A stretch of 64,000 nt of DNA from positions 53,043 through 117,042 of the forward strand of contig JAJYLB010000007.1 in NCBI GenBank assembly GCA_021788095.1, read 5' to 3'. The notes under the pieces were generated by a model. That model did no database searches. It was not told where the DNA came from and saw only the letters and a list, made by a program, of their open reading frames with translations. Origin of the DNA: Acidobacteriota bacterium. Lineage in GTDB: Bacteria > Acidobacteriota > Terriglobia > Acidiferrales > UBA7541. A program made the translations under genes and the position numbers. Each line of letters starts with the position of its first letter. Within the stretch, counting starts at the first letter, position 1. Shown one piece after another: positions 1 to 8,833 of this stretch.

Positions 1-619
1 GGCGAACGTCCACGAGACTGCCGAGATCCTGAACATCGTTCCGACGTATTACCTGCCTTTCGAACCAGCGCAAGGATATGAGACCTTCGCGGTCAGGCTC
101 CGCCCAGGCGCTTCTCTCTCGCGGTTCTCCGCAGGCGCGCGAGAAGCTCTGGCCTCGTTGGTACCCGGGATGGCGCCGCCGGCTGTTCGCACCCTGGAAG
201 ACCTCACGACGGCCTCCCAGGCGAACCTGCGCTTGGCCCTGGCGCTGCTCGCGTGTTTTTCCTTTCTCGGCATCGTTGTCGCCGCGCTCGGCGTCTACGC
301 CGCGGCAACTCTCATGGGCGCGGCGCGCACGCGTGAAATGGGGATCCGCATCGCGCTGGGCGCGCACGCAGAGCAGATTCGCGGCTTGGCCGTTTGGCGC
401 AGCTTGCGACTGATCTTGGTCGCCCTGCCGCTCGGAGCGCTTTGCGCCTGGGGCTTGGCGCGCAGCCTCTCGCATTGGCTTTTCCAGGTAGGAGCGGCCG
501 ATCCGGCGACCTATCTCGTCAGCGTGGCGCTGCTCGCTCTGATCGCCCTCGGCGCCGGGCTCGTTCCCGCGCGCCGCGCGGCGCGAATCGACCCCGTGAT
601 CGCGCTGCGGGAGGAGTGA
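1..619 (+). CDS. ADOP-type ABC permease, C-terminal part (truncated by window edge)
   Basis: The reading frame is open from base 2 and its start lies outside the window. The visible ~205 residues match the last quarter of an FtsX/MacB-type permease: a short periplasmic strand segment, a hydrophobic helix, the cytoplasmic loop REMGIRIALGAH typical of FtsX domains, two more hydrophobic helices, and the family's conserved ending VPARRAARIDPVIALREE. Large permeases with two MacB_PCD-FtsX modules (ADOP) are common in Acidobacteria. The same ending occurs in the four minus-strand permeases at 26-37 kb. Substrate unknown. A run of repeats follows instead of another gene, so this is the last gene of its operon. 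Confidence 0.85.
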   Translation, partial: ANVHETAEILNIVPTYYLPFEPAQGYETFAVRLRPGASLSRFSAGAREALASLVPGMAPPAVRTLEDLTTASQANLRLALALLACFSFLGIVVAALGVYAAATLMGAARTREMGIRIALGAHAEQIRGLAVWRSLRLILVALPLGALCAWGLARSLSHWLFQVGAADPATYLVSVALLALIALGAGLVPARRAARIDPVIALREE

Positions 620-1489
620 CGCCGCCGCAAGGAACGGTTTCACGCAATGGCGCAGGGGCAAAGAAATGTTTCACGCCAAGGCGCCAAGGCGCAAAGAAAG
701 ATCGTTTCACGCAAAGACGCTGAGAAACCGTGGCTGATGGCAAGTGACTAGCGGCTGGCGGCCCCTGGCCTGTGCCAACAGCCCTTTGCGTGCTTTGCGT
801 CCTTGGCGGCTTTGCGTGAGAGCCTTTGTCCGTGTCGAAAGACCAGGCAGGTGCCTAGTTTGGCACCTGAGGTGCCCATTCCTACGGTGCGCTCTCGCTT
901 GGCAGCCGTATTCTGCGCCGCAAGCCGTGATTAATGGCGATGCTAAGCGATAGCAGCAATTGAACTTAGCTGTGCTCTAAATGAAAGGTGGGGTGCGTCG
1001 AGGCGAGCACAGCTGACGCCTAGACGCTTGTCCCCTGTGTACAAAGAGAGACGGTGGGGGCGGGAGTACAGCCGGTTGAGAGTTGAGAGTAGGCGGTAGG
1101 CAGTGGGCAGGGCGGGCCGTTTCTTGCTGTGGCCTGTTGCCTGTGGCCTGTTGCCTGTCCTTCGGGTCACGAGCCACTAGGCACTAAGCGGTAGGCGGTA
1201 GGCAGTGGGCAGGGCGGGCCGTTGCTTGCTGTCCCCTGTCACCTGTTGCCCGTAACCTGTCTTTCGGGCCACGAGCCACTAGGCACTAAGCGGTAGGCGG
1301 TAGGCAGTGGGCAGGGCGGGCCGTTTCTTCCTGTGGCCTGTTGCCTGTGGCCTGTTGCCTATTGCCTGTAACCTGCCTTTCCGGCACCTTTGCGGCTGTG
1401 GAACATAGCAACTCGATGGCCGGCGTGAACGAGCCCGAAACCCTGTTAAGCTGCGGCGTTACGACCAGGCAGCGCGGAAAGAAACCGAA
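620..1489. repeat. Gene-free spacer made of several repeat modules
   Basis: No convincing gene. Bases 640-830 contain the 'CACGCAAAGGCGCCAAGG' module in both orientations. A 7-bp stem hairpin (AGGTGCC, 6-nt loop, GGCACCT) lies at about 850-869. From about 1080 the spacer consists of seven-base-period modules of the TAGGCAG/CCTGTTG type, including the 102-bp tandem array listed separately. The same modules recur in other spacers of this window. The rfbF promoter should lie in the last ~100 bp, but no clear -35/-10 pair was seen. Confidence 0.8.
1091..1396. repeat. Tandem repeat, 3 x 102 bp
   Basis: The string AGGCGGTAGGCAGTGGGCAG begins at 1091, 1193 and 1295, exactly 102 bp apart. Each unit continues with GGGCGGGCCGTT and a stretch of CCTGTTGCC/CCTGTGG heptamer variants. 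The first two units end in GAGCCACTAGGCACTAAG. The third unit degenerates after about 85 bp, just upstream of rfbF. Confidence 0.9.
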
Positions 1490-2263
1490 ATGAAAGTCGT
1501 CATTCTGTGCGGCGGGCTGGGTACCCGGTTGCGGGAAGAGACCGAATTCCGCCCCAAGCCGCTCGTCGAGATCGGCGGCCGCCCGATCCTCTGGCACATC
1601 ATGAAGTCCTACGCGCACTATGGCTTCCGCGAATTTATCCTGTGCCTGGGCTACCGCGGCAGCACGATCAAGGAGTATTTCCTCAATTACGAGGCCATGA
1701 ACAACGATTTCACCATGTGCCTCGGCCGCAAGTCGCAAATTCTCTACGACGGCTCCCATGAAGAGCAGGGCTTCCAAGTCACTCTGGCCGATACCGGCCT
1801 CGACACCATGACCGGCGGTCGCATCAAGCGGATCGCCAAATACGTGGAAGACGAAACGTTCATGGTGACTTACGGCGACGGCGTGAGCGACGTGGACATC
1901 GCGCGCCTCGTCGAGTTCCACCGCGCGAGCGGCTTGCTGGCCACCGTCACCACGGTGCGGCCGGTTTCGCGCTTCGGGGTGGTGGAGATGGACAATACGG
2001 ACCGCGTGCTCGAGTTCAAGGAAAAGCCGGTGGCGGAGGGCTGGATCAGCGCGGGGTTTTTCGTCTTCCAGCGGCGCGTCTTCGATTACCTCACGGGCGA
2101 CGATTGCATACTGGAGCGCGCCCCCTTGGAGCGGCTGGCCCGCGAGGGCCAACTCGCCGCCTACCGCCACGAGGGCTTCTTTTTCCCCATGGACAACTAT
2201 CGCGATCACGTGCACTTGAACCAGCTCTGGGCCTCGGGCAAGCCGCCCTGGAGGGTGTGGTGA
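1490..2263 (+). CDS. rfbF: Glucose-1-phosphate cytidylyltransferase (RfbF)
   Basis: Cytoplasmic nucleotidyltransferase that makes CDP-glucose from CTP and glucose 1-phosphate, the first step to CDP-3,6-dideoxyhexoses. The 257-residue length is normal for the family. The N-terminus carries the nucleotide-binding signature [14 protein letters not shown] followed by [29 protein letters not shown] is the metal-binding region, and FKEKP and GFFVF are typical of this family. A purine-rich GGAAAGAAA precedes the ATG. It is the first gene of a tightly packed plus-strand cluster: its stop overlaps the GTG of the next gene, the dehydratase that uses its product. The RfbF-RfbG-RfbH order matches known CDP-dideoxyhexose clusters, so the assignment is firm. 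Confidence 0.95.
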   Translation: MKVVILCGGLGTRLREETEFRPKPLVEIGGRPILWHIMKSYAHYGFREFILCLGYRGSTIKEYFLNYEAMNNDFTMCLGRKSQILYDGSHEEQGFQVTLADTGLDTMTGGRIKRIAKYVEDETFMVTYGDGVSDVDIARLVEFHRASGLLATVTTVRPVSRFGVVEMDNTDRVLEFKEKPVAEGWISAGFFVFQRRVFDYLTGDDCILERAPLERLAREGQLAAYRHEGFFFPMDNYRDHVHLNQLWASGKPPWRVW

Positions 2264-3264
2264 CGGGCGAGTCCTACTGGCGCCACCGGCCGACGTTCGT
2301 TACGGGCGCGACGGGCCTGCTCGGCTCGTGGCTCGTCCCGCGCCTCGTGAGCGCGGGAGCCGACGTCGTTTGCCTGGTGCGCGATTGGGTGCCGCAATCC
2401 GAGTTGGTTCGCAGCGGAGCGCTCGAACGCGTGAAAGTGGTTCGCGGAGACGTTCGCGAGCGCGGCGCCCTCGAACGCGCTCTCGGGGAATACGAAATCG
2501 AAGCTGTCTTTCACCTGGCGGCGCAAACCATCGTCGGCATCGCCAACCGCAACCCGGTCTCGACGTTTGAGAGCAACATCCAGGGCACGTGGAACCTGCT
2601 CGAAGCCTCGCGCCGTTCGCCCACCCTCCGCTCGATCGTGGTCGCCTCGTCCGACAAGGCCTATGGCGCGCAGGAAATCCTTCCGTATACGGAACAGGTG
2701 GCCCTTGCCGGGACGCATCCCTACGACGTCAGCAAATCCTGCGCCGACTTGCTGGCCCACGCCTACGCGGTCACCTACCGGCTTCCCGTAGCCGTCACCC
2801 GCTGCGGCAATTTCTACGGCGGCGGCGACCTGAATTGGAACCGCGTGGTTCCCGGCACGATTCGCTCGGCGCTGCACGGCGAGCGGCCGGTGATCCGCTC
2901 CGACGGCCAGTTTATCCGCGACTATCTCTACGTCGAAGACGCCGCCGCGGCCTACATGCTGCTCGCCGAGCGGCTCGGAGCCGACGAGGGCCTGCGCGGC
3001 ATGGCGTTCAATTTCTCGAATGAACTCCAGCTCACGGTGCTCGAGCTCGTTCGGCGCATTCTGGCGCGGATGGGCTCGGCGCTCGAGCCCGATATCCGCA
3101 ACGAAGCGGTCAACGAAATCCGCTCGCAATATCTCAGCGCCGAGCGCGCGCGCCGCCTGCTCGGCTGGGCGCCGCTTTTCACGCTCGACGAGGGCCTGGC
3201 TCGCACCATCGCCTGGTATTCCGATTTCTTCTACCATGAACCCGAACGCGCAACAGTTGCGTAG
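2260..3264 (+). CDS. rfbG: CDP-glucose 4,6-dehydratase (RfbG-type extended SDR)
   Basis: NAD-dependent dehydratase expected to convert CDP-glucose to CDP-4-keto-6-deoxyglucose in the cytoplasm. The Rossmann motif TGATGLLGS lies near residue 15, SSDKAYG carries the active-site Asp/Lys pair of the 4,6-dehydratases, and YDVSKS is the catalytic Tyr-x3-Lys. The ~334-residue length is slightly short of the usual ~360. The GTG start at 2260 overlaps the rfbF stop by 4 nt, which suggests translational coupling. The 3' end overlaps the next gene by 29 nt. It has a related fold to the extended SDR at 13356, but the SSDK motif and the context make it the dehydratase. Confidence 0.92.
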   Translation: MTGESYWRHRPTFVTGATGLLGSWLVPRLVSAGADVVCLVRDWVPQSELVRSGALERVKVVRGDVRERGALERALGEYEIEAVFHLAAQTIVGIANRNPVSTFESNIQGTWNLLEASRRSPTLRSIVVASSDKAYGAQEILPYTEQVALAGTHPYDVSKSCADLLAHAYAVTYRLPVAVTRCGNFYGGGDLNWNRVVPGTIRSALHGERPVIRSDGQFIRDYLYVEDAAAAYMLLAERLGADEGLRGMAFNFSNELQLTVLELVRRILARMGSALEPDIRNEAVNEIRSQYLSAERARRLLGWAPLFTLDEGLARTIAWYSDFFYHEPERATVA

Positions 3265-4585
3265 CCGCATCCTCGACCTCGTCGGCGAATACTACGAAGC
3301 CGAATTCGCCGGGCGGACGTTCGTTCCCGGGGAGACGCCGATTCTCGTCTCCGGCCGCGTGTTCGACGCCGCCGAGCTGCGCACGCTGGTGGACGCCTCG
3401 CTCGATTTCTGGCTCACCACCGGGCGGTTCGCCCAGAAATTCGAGCGGGAATTCGCGGCTTTCTTCGGCGTGCGCGACGCCGTGCTGGTCAACTCCGGCT
3501 CCTCGGCGAACCTGCTCGCCCTCGCCTGCCTCAGCTCGCCCAAGCTCGGCGACCGCCGCCTGCGCAAGGGCGACGAAGTGATTACCGCCGCCGCCGGCTT
3601 CCCCACCACCGTCAATCCGATCGTTCAAAACGGCCTCGTCCCGGTCTTCGTGGATATCGAGCTGCCTACCTACAACGTGGACGTGAGCGCGCTCGAAGCG
3701 GCGCTCGGCCCGCGCACTCGCGCCATCATCCTGGCGCACACCCTGGGCAATCCATTCGACCTTGACGCCGTCACCGCCTTCGCCCGGCGGCACGGCCTCT
3801 GGCTCATCGAGGATTGCTGCGACGCCGTCGGCAGCCTCTACCGCGGCCGCCGCGTGGGCGCGTTCGGCGATCTCGCGACCGTCAGCTTCTATCCCGCCCA
3901 CCACATCACCATGGGCGAAGGCGGCTGCGTGCTCACGGACCGGCCGCTGCTGACGACCATCGTCGAATCGTTCCGCGACTGGGGCCGCGACTGCTGGTGC
4001 GAGCCCGGGAACCAGAACACCTGCGGCAAGCGGTTCGATTGGCAGCTCGGCGGCCTGCCTCACGGTTACGATCACAAATACATCTATTCGCATATCGGCT
4101 ACAACCTGAAAGCCACCGACCTGCAAGCCGCCGTTGGCGTCGCTCAACTCGCCAAGCTTCCGGGATTCATCGAGGCGCGCCGGCGCAATTTCCAGGCGCT
4201 TTACGACGGGCTCAAGGCGCTCGATGAGCTTTTCGTTCTGCCGCAGGCGACGCCGGGAGCGGAGCCAAGCTGGTTCGGTTTCCCGATTGCGGTGCGGGAA
4301 GGCGCGCCGTTCTCTCGCGCCGACGTAGTCCGCTTCCTCGAAGAAAAGAAGATCGCCACCCGGTCGCTCTTTGGCGGGAACCTGGTGCGGCAACCCGCGT
4401 ACGCCGAAGTCCCCTATCGCGCCATCGGCGACCTCGCCAACTCCGATTTCGCCATGGAGCGCGTTTTCTGGATTGGCGTCTACCCGGGAATCACTGGGCC
4501 CATGCTCGATTACATGATCGAGGCTCTGCACGCGCTTATCGCTCAAAGGAGGCTTCCCAGCCATGTCTCAGCTAGCCAGCGGTAA
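3236..4585 (+). CDS. rfbH: CDP-4-keto-6-deoxyglucose 3-dehydrase (RfbH / DDAH E1)
   Basis: PMP/iron-sulfur enzyme that removes the 3-OH of CDP-4-keto-6-deoxyglucose, the committing step to 3,6-dideoxyhexoses. The chain has the aspartate-aminotransferase fold, but the usual PLP lysine is replaced by His in [14 protein letters not shown], the hallmark of E1. The [2Fe-2S] ligands are complete: the second Cys of EDCC, then 57 residues, then C-W-C, then 7 residues and Cys, matching the family pattern C-X57-C-X-C-X7-C. The product is 449 residues. The ATG overlaps the end of rfbG by 29 nt. The family needs a separate reductase (E3), which is not visible in this window. A far upstream in-frame start was rejected because it would add about 70 non-conserved residues overlapping rfbG. 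Confidence 0.95.
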   Translation: MNPNAQQLRSRILDLVGEYYEAEFAGRTFVPGETPILVSGRVFDAAELRTLVDASLDFWLTTGRFAQKFEREFAAFFGVRDAVLVNSGSSANLLALACLSSPKLGDRRLRKGDEVITAAAGFPTTVNPIVQNGLVPVFVDIELPTYNVDVSALEAALGPRTRAIILAHTLGNPFDLDAVTAFARRHGLWLIEDCCDAVGSLYRGRRVGAFGDLATVSFYPAHHITMGEGGCVLTDRPLLTTIVESFRDWGRDCWCEPGNQNTCGKRFDWQLGGLPHGYDHKYIYSHIGYNLKATDLQAAVGVAQLAKLPGFIEARRRNFQALYDGLKALDELFVLPQATPGAEPSWFGFPIAVREGAPFSRADVVRFLEEKKIATRSLFGGNLVRQPAYAEVPYRAIGDLANSDFAMERVFWIGVYPGITGPMLDYMIEALHALIAQRRLPSHVSASQR

Positions 4586-5477
4586 CGGCAGGGGTAACGG
4601 GCTCCCGGTGACCGCGGTTCGCATTGGCAGCCGCCTGGTAGGCGAGGGGCAGCCCTGCTACGTCGTGGCCGAGATCGGCATCAACCATAACGGGGATATC
4701 GATCTGGCGAAACGGCTGATCAGCATCGCCCACGCCGCCGGCTGCGACGGGGTGAAATTCCAGAAGCGCACTGTCGATGTGGTCTACTCGAAGGAGGAAC
4801 TCGAGCGACCGCGCGAAAGCCCCTTTGGCACGACCAACGGCGACCTGAAGCGCGGCCTCGAGTTCGGCTACGACGAGTACGAGGAAATCGACGTCTTCTG
4901 CCGCCACATCAAAATGCCGTGGTTCGCGTCCTGCTGGGACGAGGGCGCGGTGGATTTCATCGCCCGGTTCGACGTGCCTTGCTTCAAAATTGCCTCGGCG
5001 TCGCTCACCGACGACAATCTGCTGCGCCACACGCGCTCGAAGGGCCGGCCGGTAATCCTCTCCACGGGGATGAGCACGCTGGAACAGGTCGACCACGCGA
5101 TCGAGGTGCTCGGCCGCGAAGATCTTGTCCTGCTGCACGCGTGCAGCACCTATCCGGCACTCTACGAGGAACTGAATCTCCGCGTGATTCCGGCGCTCAA
5201 GGAGCGATACGTCCTGCCGGTGGGCTACTCGGGCCACGAGACGGGCTTGCCTTCCACCATCGCCGCCGTCGCGCTGGGCGCCTGCATGATCGAACGCCAC
5301 ATTACTTCCGATCGCGCCCAGTGGGGCAGCGACCACGCCGCCTCGCTCGAGCCGAACGGCATAAGCAAGGTGGTGGGGTACACGCGGCTGGTCGAAAAAT
5401 CCATGGGAGACGGGGTGAAACGCGTCCTTGAGCGGGAACAGCCAATCATCAAGAAACTCCGGCGCGTCGGCGCGTAG
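4563..5477 (+). CDS. NeuB-family PEP-condensing synthase lacking the SAF domain
   Basis: Related to N-acetylneuraminate/KDN/legionaminate synthases, which condense phosphoenolpyruvate with a hexose derivative. Visible hallmarks are [26 protein letters not shown], the HACSTYP strand and GYSGHETGL followed by IERHIT and DHAASLEP, which together cover the whole TIM barrel. At 304 residues it stops right after the barrel; classical NeuB proteins have ~340-350 residues with a C-terminal antifreeze-like (SAF) domain, so that domain is missing. AAAGGAGG at ~4545 sets the ATG, and the gene overlaps rfbH by 23 nt. It is followed by a KdsC-type phosphatase, so the product may be a phosphorylated ulosonate. 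No CMP-sugar synthetase is present here. The exact substrate cannot be read from the sequence. Confidence 0.85.
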   Translation: MSQLASGNGRGNGLPVTAVRIGSRLVGEGQPCYVVAEIGINHNGDIDLAKRLISIAHAAGCDGVKFQKRTVDVVYSKEELERPRESPFGTTNGDLKRGLEFGYDEYEEIDVFCRHIKMPWFASCWDEGAVDFIARFDVPCFKIASASLTDDNLLRHTRSKGRPVILSTGMSTLEQVDHAIEVLGREDLVLLHACSTYPALYEELNLRVIPALKERYVLPVGYSGHETGLPSTIAAVALGACMIERHITSDRAQWGSDHAASLEPNGISKVVGYTRLVEKSMGDGVKRVLEREQPIIKKLRRVGA

Positions 5478-5616
5478 AGTTCCGAAAGCCAGCACGCAAA
5501 GGCGCAAAGGCGCAAAGCGCGCAAGGGGTCGAAACAGTTCGGGGCCGGGAGAGTTGAGGGTCAAGGCACAACGCAGAGGCGCAGAAGGGCAAGGGTCCGC
5601 GAAGAAACTAAAGGAG
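5478..5616. repeat. CGCAAAGGCGCAAAG-type repeat block between neuB-like and phosphatase genes
   Basis: The spacer holds CACGCAAAGGCGCAAAGG, GAGAGTTGAGGGTCAAGG and CGCAGAGGCGCAGAAGG modules. These are the same families seen at 640-830, 14260-14460 and 20260-20400. A reverse copy (CTTGGCGCCTTTGCGTGAAA) continues to about 5660, inside the predicted 5' end of the phosphatase gene. Confidence 0.8.
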
Positions 5617-6183
5617 TTGCGGTCCGGCTCTCTTCGTGCCTTGGCGCCTTTGCGTGAAACTGGTTTTCCCGGTCTTGACTTGGCGCGCATTCGCGCCATC
5701 GTCCTCGACGTCGATGGCGTGCTCACCGACGGTGGTTTCTGGTGGGGTCCGGAAGGCCAGGAATGGAAGCGTTTCTCGTTTGCCGACGTCATGGGTATCT
5801 CGCTGGCGCGCAAGGCGGGGCTGATCGTGGCGCTGGTTTCGGGAGAGGATAGCCCCCTGGTGGACCGCTTCGCCGCCAAAATGGGCATCAGGGATGTTTA
5901 TAAGAACTCCAAAGACAAGGCCGGCGCCTTGCGCGAATTCGCAGCGCGCAACGGCCTCGATCTCGGCGAAATCTGCTTCATGGGTGACGACGTGAACGAT
6001 TTGCAAGCCCTCGCCATCGCCGGCCTCGCCGCCGCGCCGGCCGACGCCCGCCCCGAGGTTCTGGCGAAGGCGGCATTTGTGACGACCCGCGGCGGCGGCA
6101 ATGGCGCCGTGCGGGAACTGACCGACTCGATCCTCGCCGCCCGAAGCGCGACCCAACTTGCGGCCAAGGCCAGCCGGCAGTGA
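5617..6183 (+). CDS. KdsC-type HAD phosphatase
   Basis: C0-type HAD phosphatase of the KdsC / KDN-9-phosphatase / NeuA-C family. It is expected to remove the phosphate left on an ulosonate by the preceding synthase. Motifs in order: LDVDGVLTDG (nucleophile Asp and acid/base Asp), LVSGEDSP (motif II Ser), the Lys of NSKDKAGAL, and GDDVNDLQAL (metal Asp residues). The conserved body begins at about 5680; upstream, the frame runs through interspersed repeat sequence, so the true start is uncertain. TTG codons at 5617 and 5680 are candidates, and the frame stays open back to a TTG at 5428. The stop overlaps the GTG of the TPP-enzyme gene by 4 nt, placing it in the same operon. Confidence 0.85.
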   Translation: MRSGSLRALAPLRETGFPGLDLARIRAIVLDVDGVLTDGGFWWGPEGQEWKRFSFADVMGISLARKAGLIVALVSGEDSPLVDRFAAKMGIRDVYKNSKDKAGALREFAARNGLDLGEICFMGDDVNDLQALAIAGLAAAPADARPEVLAKAAFVTTRGGGNGAVRELTDSILAARSATQLAAKASRQ

Positions 6184-8009
6184 AGCTCTCCGATTACGTC
6201 GTTCGCTTTATCGCCGATTTGGGTGTGAAGCACGTCTTCATGCTCGCTGGCGGTGGAGCGATGCATCTCGACGACTCGCTGGGCCGCTGCGGCGGACTTC
6301 AATACATTTGTAACTTGCACGAACAGGCATGCGCGGTTGCCGCCGACGCCTACGCGCGGACGAGGAACCAGTTGGGCGTTGCGCTCGTCACCACCGGCCC
6401 GGGGGGCACGAATACGGTGACGGGGGTCGCCGCGGCCTGGCTGGACTCCACGCCGGTGCTGTTCGTTTCCGGGCAAGTCAAGCGGGCCGACCTAAAGCGG
6501 GATTCCGGCGTGCGCATCCTCGGCGTGCAGGAAATCGACATCGTCTCCATCGTCGACTCCATCACCAAGTACGCTGTCACGGTTGAGGAGCCTGAGCGTA
6601 TCCGGTACCACCTCGAGAAAGCCGTCTACCTTGCCCTGCACGGGCGGCGCGGTCCCGTCTGGATCGATATTCCGCTCGACGTTCAAGCCGCGCAAATCGA
6701 CCCAGAGAGGCTGGCCGGTTTCTCGGAAGCCGAAGGCCGGGCGCAGGACTCCGGCGGGTCGGAACTCGGCGAAAAGGTCTCCCGGCTGGTCGAGATGCTG
6801 AGCCTCGCGCGCCGCCCCTCCCTGCTGGCCGGTAACGGCATCCGGGCAGCCGGTGCCGAAGGAGTTTTTCTGAAGGTCGCCGAGCGCCTCGGAATCCCTG
6901 TACTTACGACGTGGCTGGGCCTGGATCTGATCCCGGATGATCACCCGCTCAATTTCGGCCGACCGGGGTCGCTCGCTCCACGGGGGGCCAACTTCACGCT
7001 GCAGAACTGCGACCTGCTGCTTGTCGTCGGCGCACGGCTCGATATGGCCGTGACTGCCTACGCGCATGACCGCCTTGCGCGTGGGGCGAAGAAGGTGATG
7101 GTCGACATGGATCCCGCGGAAATCGAAAAGATGAAAACTGAAATCCATCTGCCTATTGTGGCCGACGCGGGGGCTTTTCTCGATGAACTTTGCGCCCAAT
7201 GCGCCAGTGTTCGCAGCGACGGGTGGAGGGATTGGCTCCGGCGGTGTCGGGAGTGGAAAGCGAGATATCCCCTTGTGCTGCCCGAGCATCGCAATCTGCC
7301 CGGCCGCCTCAGCATGTACCACTTCTCGGAGGTGCTGAGCGACGAGTTGGCGCCGGGTGACGTAATAACGCCCGGAAGTTCCGGCTTCGCGGTTGAGATC
7401 TTTCTCCTCTGCCTCAAGATCAAGAGCGGCCAGCGGTGCTTCCACAGCCGCGGCGTCGGTGCCATGGGGCTCGGCTTGCCGGCAGCGATCGGCGCTTCGG
7501 TCGCGAGCGGCCGGAGGACAATCTGCGTGGATGGAGATGGCGGGTTTCAGATGAACATTCAGGAGCTAGCGACAGTTGAGCGCCTGGGCCTGCCTGTCAA
7601 GTTTTTCGTGGTGAACAACCAGGGCTACGCCTCGATCCGCGCGTCCCAAATGGGCTATTTCCATCGTTTGGTGGGGGCCGACTCCACCAGCGGCGTGACG
7701 CTGCCCGATTTGGGAGCTGTAGCGAAGGCTTACGGACTGCCCTTTAGGCGTATTGCGGGGAAGGCGAACCTCAATGAGCAGATTCGGGCTGTTCTGGAAG
7801 CTCCCGGCCCGGCTGTGTGCGAGGTGGTCGTCGCGCCAAACGAGGAGCGGATACCCCGCGCGTCGTCCTACCTGAAGGCCGACGGCTCGATGGGTTCCAA
7901 GCCGCTGGAGGATCTTTACCCGTTCCTCGATCGCGACGAATTCGTCTCCAACATGCTGATTGAGCCGCTCGAGGAATCAGGGAAGGTGCCGTGGCCGCCG
8001 GGCGCCTAG
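6180..8009 (+). CDS. Thiamine-diphosphate enzyme of the acetolactate synthase (IlvB) family
   Basis: Three-domain TPP enzyme of 609 residues. The N-terminal PYR domain has LAGGGAMHLDD and the catalytic Glu in NLHEQACAVAADAYAR. A central FAD/regulatory-type domain follows, then the C-terminal PP domain with the TPP/Mg motif VDGDGGFQMN ... NN. It ends with a tail (SMGSKPLEDLYPFLDRDEF) that in my recollection is typical of homologues from O-antigen clusters rather than of biosynthetic IlvB. No small IlvN subunit is nearby. Known family members in sugar clusters, such as YerE of yersiniose biosynthesis, transfer a two-carbon unit from pyruvate onto a CDP-4-keto-dideoxyhexose. Because RfbF/G/H lie just upstream, a similar role is plausible but not proven. 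Confidence 0.88.
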   Translation: MKLSDYVVRFIADLGVKHVFMLAGGGAMHLDDSLGRCGGLQYICNLHEQACAVAADAYARTRNQLGVALVTTGPGGTNTVTGVAAAWLDSTPVLFVSGQVKRADLKRDSGVRILGVQEIDIVSIVDSITKYAVTVEEPERIRYHLEKAVYLALHGRRGPVWIDIPLDVQAAQIDPERLAGFSEAEGRAQDSGGSELGEKVSRLVEMLSLARRPSLLAGNGIRAAGAEGVFLKVAERLGIPVLTTWLGLDLIPDDHPLNFGRPGSLAPRGANFTLQNCDLLLVVGARLDMAVTAYAHDRLARGAKKVMVDMDPAEIEKMKTEIHLPIVADAGAFLDELCAQCASVRSDGWRDWLRRCREWKARYPLVLPEHRNLPGRLSMYHFSEVLSDELAPGDVITPGSSGFAVEIFLLCLKIKSGQRCFHSRGVGAMGLGLPAAIGASVASGRRTICVDGDGGFQMNIQELATVERLGLPVKFFVVNNQGYASIRASQMGYFHRLVGADSTSGVTLPDLGAVAKAYGLPFRRIAGKANLNEQIRAVLEAPGPAVCEVVVAPNEERIPRASSYLKADGSMGSKPLEDLYPFLDRDEFVSNMLIEPLEESGKVPWPPGA

Positions 8010-8833
8010 CACACATTTCAAACCATTTGCCAGCACGCCGCTCCCCGCCGCGCTCCTCGTCGTGCCGCGTCGGGATTCTTCAGGGGCGGCTGACGCCGCC
8101 GTGGAACGGCGAGTTGCAGTGTTTTCCTCGCGGTCGCTGGGAAGACGAGTTCCTCCTGGCTCACGAGTGCGGCTTCGACTCGATCGAGTTGATGGTGGAA
8201 GCCGTTCATAACCCGGACAATCCCGTCTGGTCGGCGAGCGGCAGACGGCGGCTTCTGCAATTGACTACGGAGACAGGCGTGCGGGCGGCGACTCTTTGCG
8301 CCGATTGCTTCATGAGCGTCACATTCGCCCGAGAGCCGGACGCGAGCCTCGAACTCCTGGGAAGGCTCCTCACGTATGGTTTCGAGCGGGTCGTGCTGCC
8401 CTTCATCGGACCCGCGATTCCTAGCTCTTTGGCCGACGCGGAGAGGGCCTTCGCACGCGTGGCAACCTTGGCTGGTCGTGGTGTCGAGCTCGCGATTGAG
8501 AGCGCGCTCCCTGCGGAATCGCTCGCGAGATTGCTGGAAGGCGCCCCGCTCGGGGTGTGCTACGACACGGGAAATCAAACCGCGATGGGCTACGACATCG
8601 TGGGCGAAATCCACACGCTAGGCCCGCGGATATCGCACGTCCACGTCAAGGACAAGCGCCGCTCCGACGGGCAGAACGTGCTTCTCGGCACCGGCGACGC
8701 AGACCTTGCCGGCGCGTTTGCGGCCCTGCGCGCCGTCGGCTACAAGGGAGAATTCACGCTCGAAACAAATCGCGGAGGCGATCCTGTGGAGACCGCGCGC
8801 ACGCACCGTGAGATCGTCAGGGGCTTGCTCTGA
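7991..8833 (+). CDS. Sugar phosphate isomerase/epimerase (AP-endonuclease-2-like TIM barrel)
   Basis: A 280-residue TIM-barrel protein of the xylose-isomerase-like family. The motifs are GILQGRL at the first strand, IELMVEA (metal-ligand Glu), AIESALP, a second metal Asp in CYDTGNQ, the His pair of SHVHVKDK, and LETNRGG near the end. Members bind a divalent metal and isomerise, epimerise or cleave sugar derivatives in the cytoplasm. The GTG start at 7991 overlaps the TPP-enzyme gene by 19 nt. The conserved fold begins about 26 residues later without an alternative start codon, so the N-terminal extension may be real. The stop overlaps the next ATG by one base. Specific substrate unknown. Confidence 0.82.
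   Translation: MAAGRLAHISNHLPARRSPPRSSSCRVGILQGRLTPPWNGELQCFPRGRWEDEFLLAHECGFDSIELMVEAVHNPDNPVWSASGRRRLLQLTTETGVRAATLCADCFMSVTFAREPDASLELLGRLLTYGFERVVLPFIGPAIPSSLADAERAFARVATLAGRGVELAIESALPAESLARLLEGAPLGVCYDTGNQTAMGYDIVGEIHTLGPRISHVHVKDKRRSDGQNVLLGTGDADLAGAFAALRAVGYKGEFTLETNRGGDPVETARTHREIVRGLL

Noticed and set aside
1080..1390. Regular repeats resembling a small CRISPR array
   Set aside because: There are no unique spacers of constant length between identical palindromic repeats and no cas genes; units are 102-bp tandem copies with internal 7-bp period.
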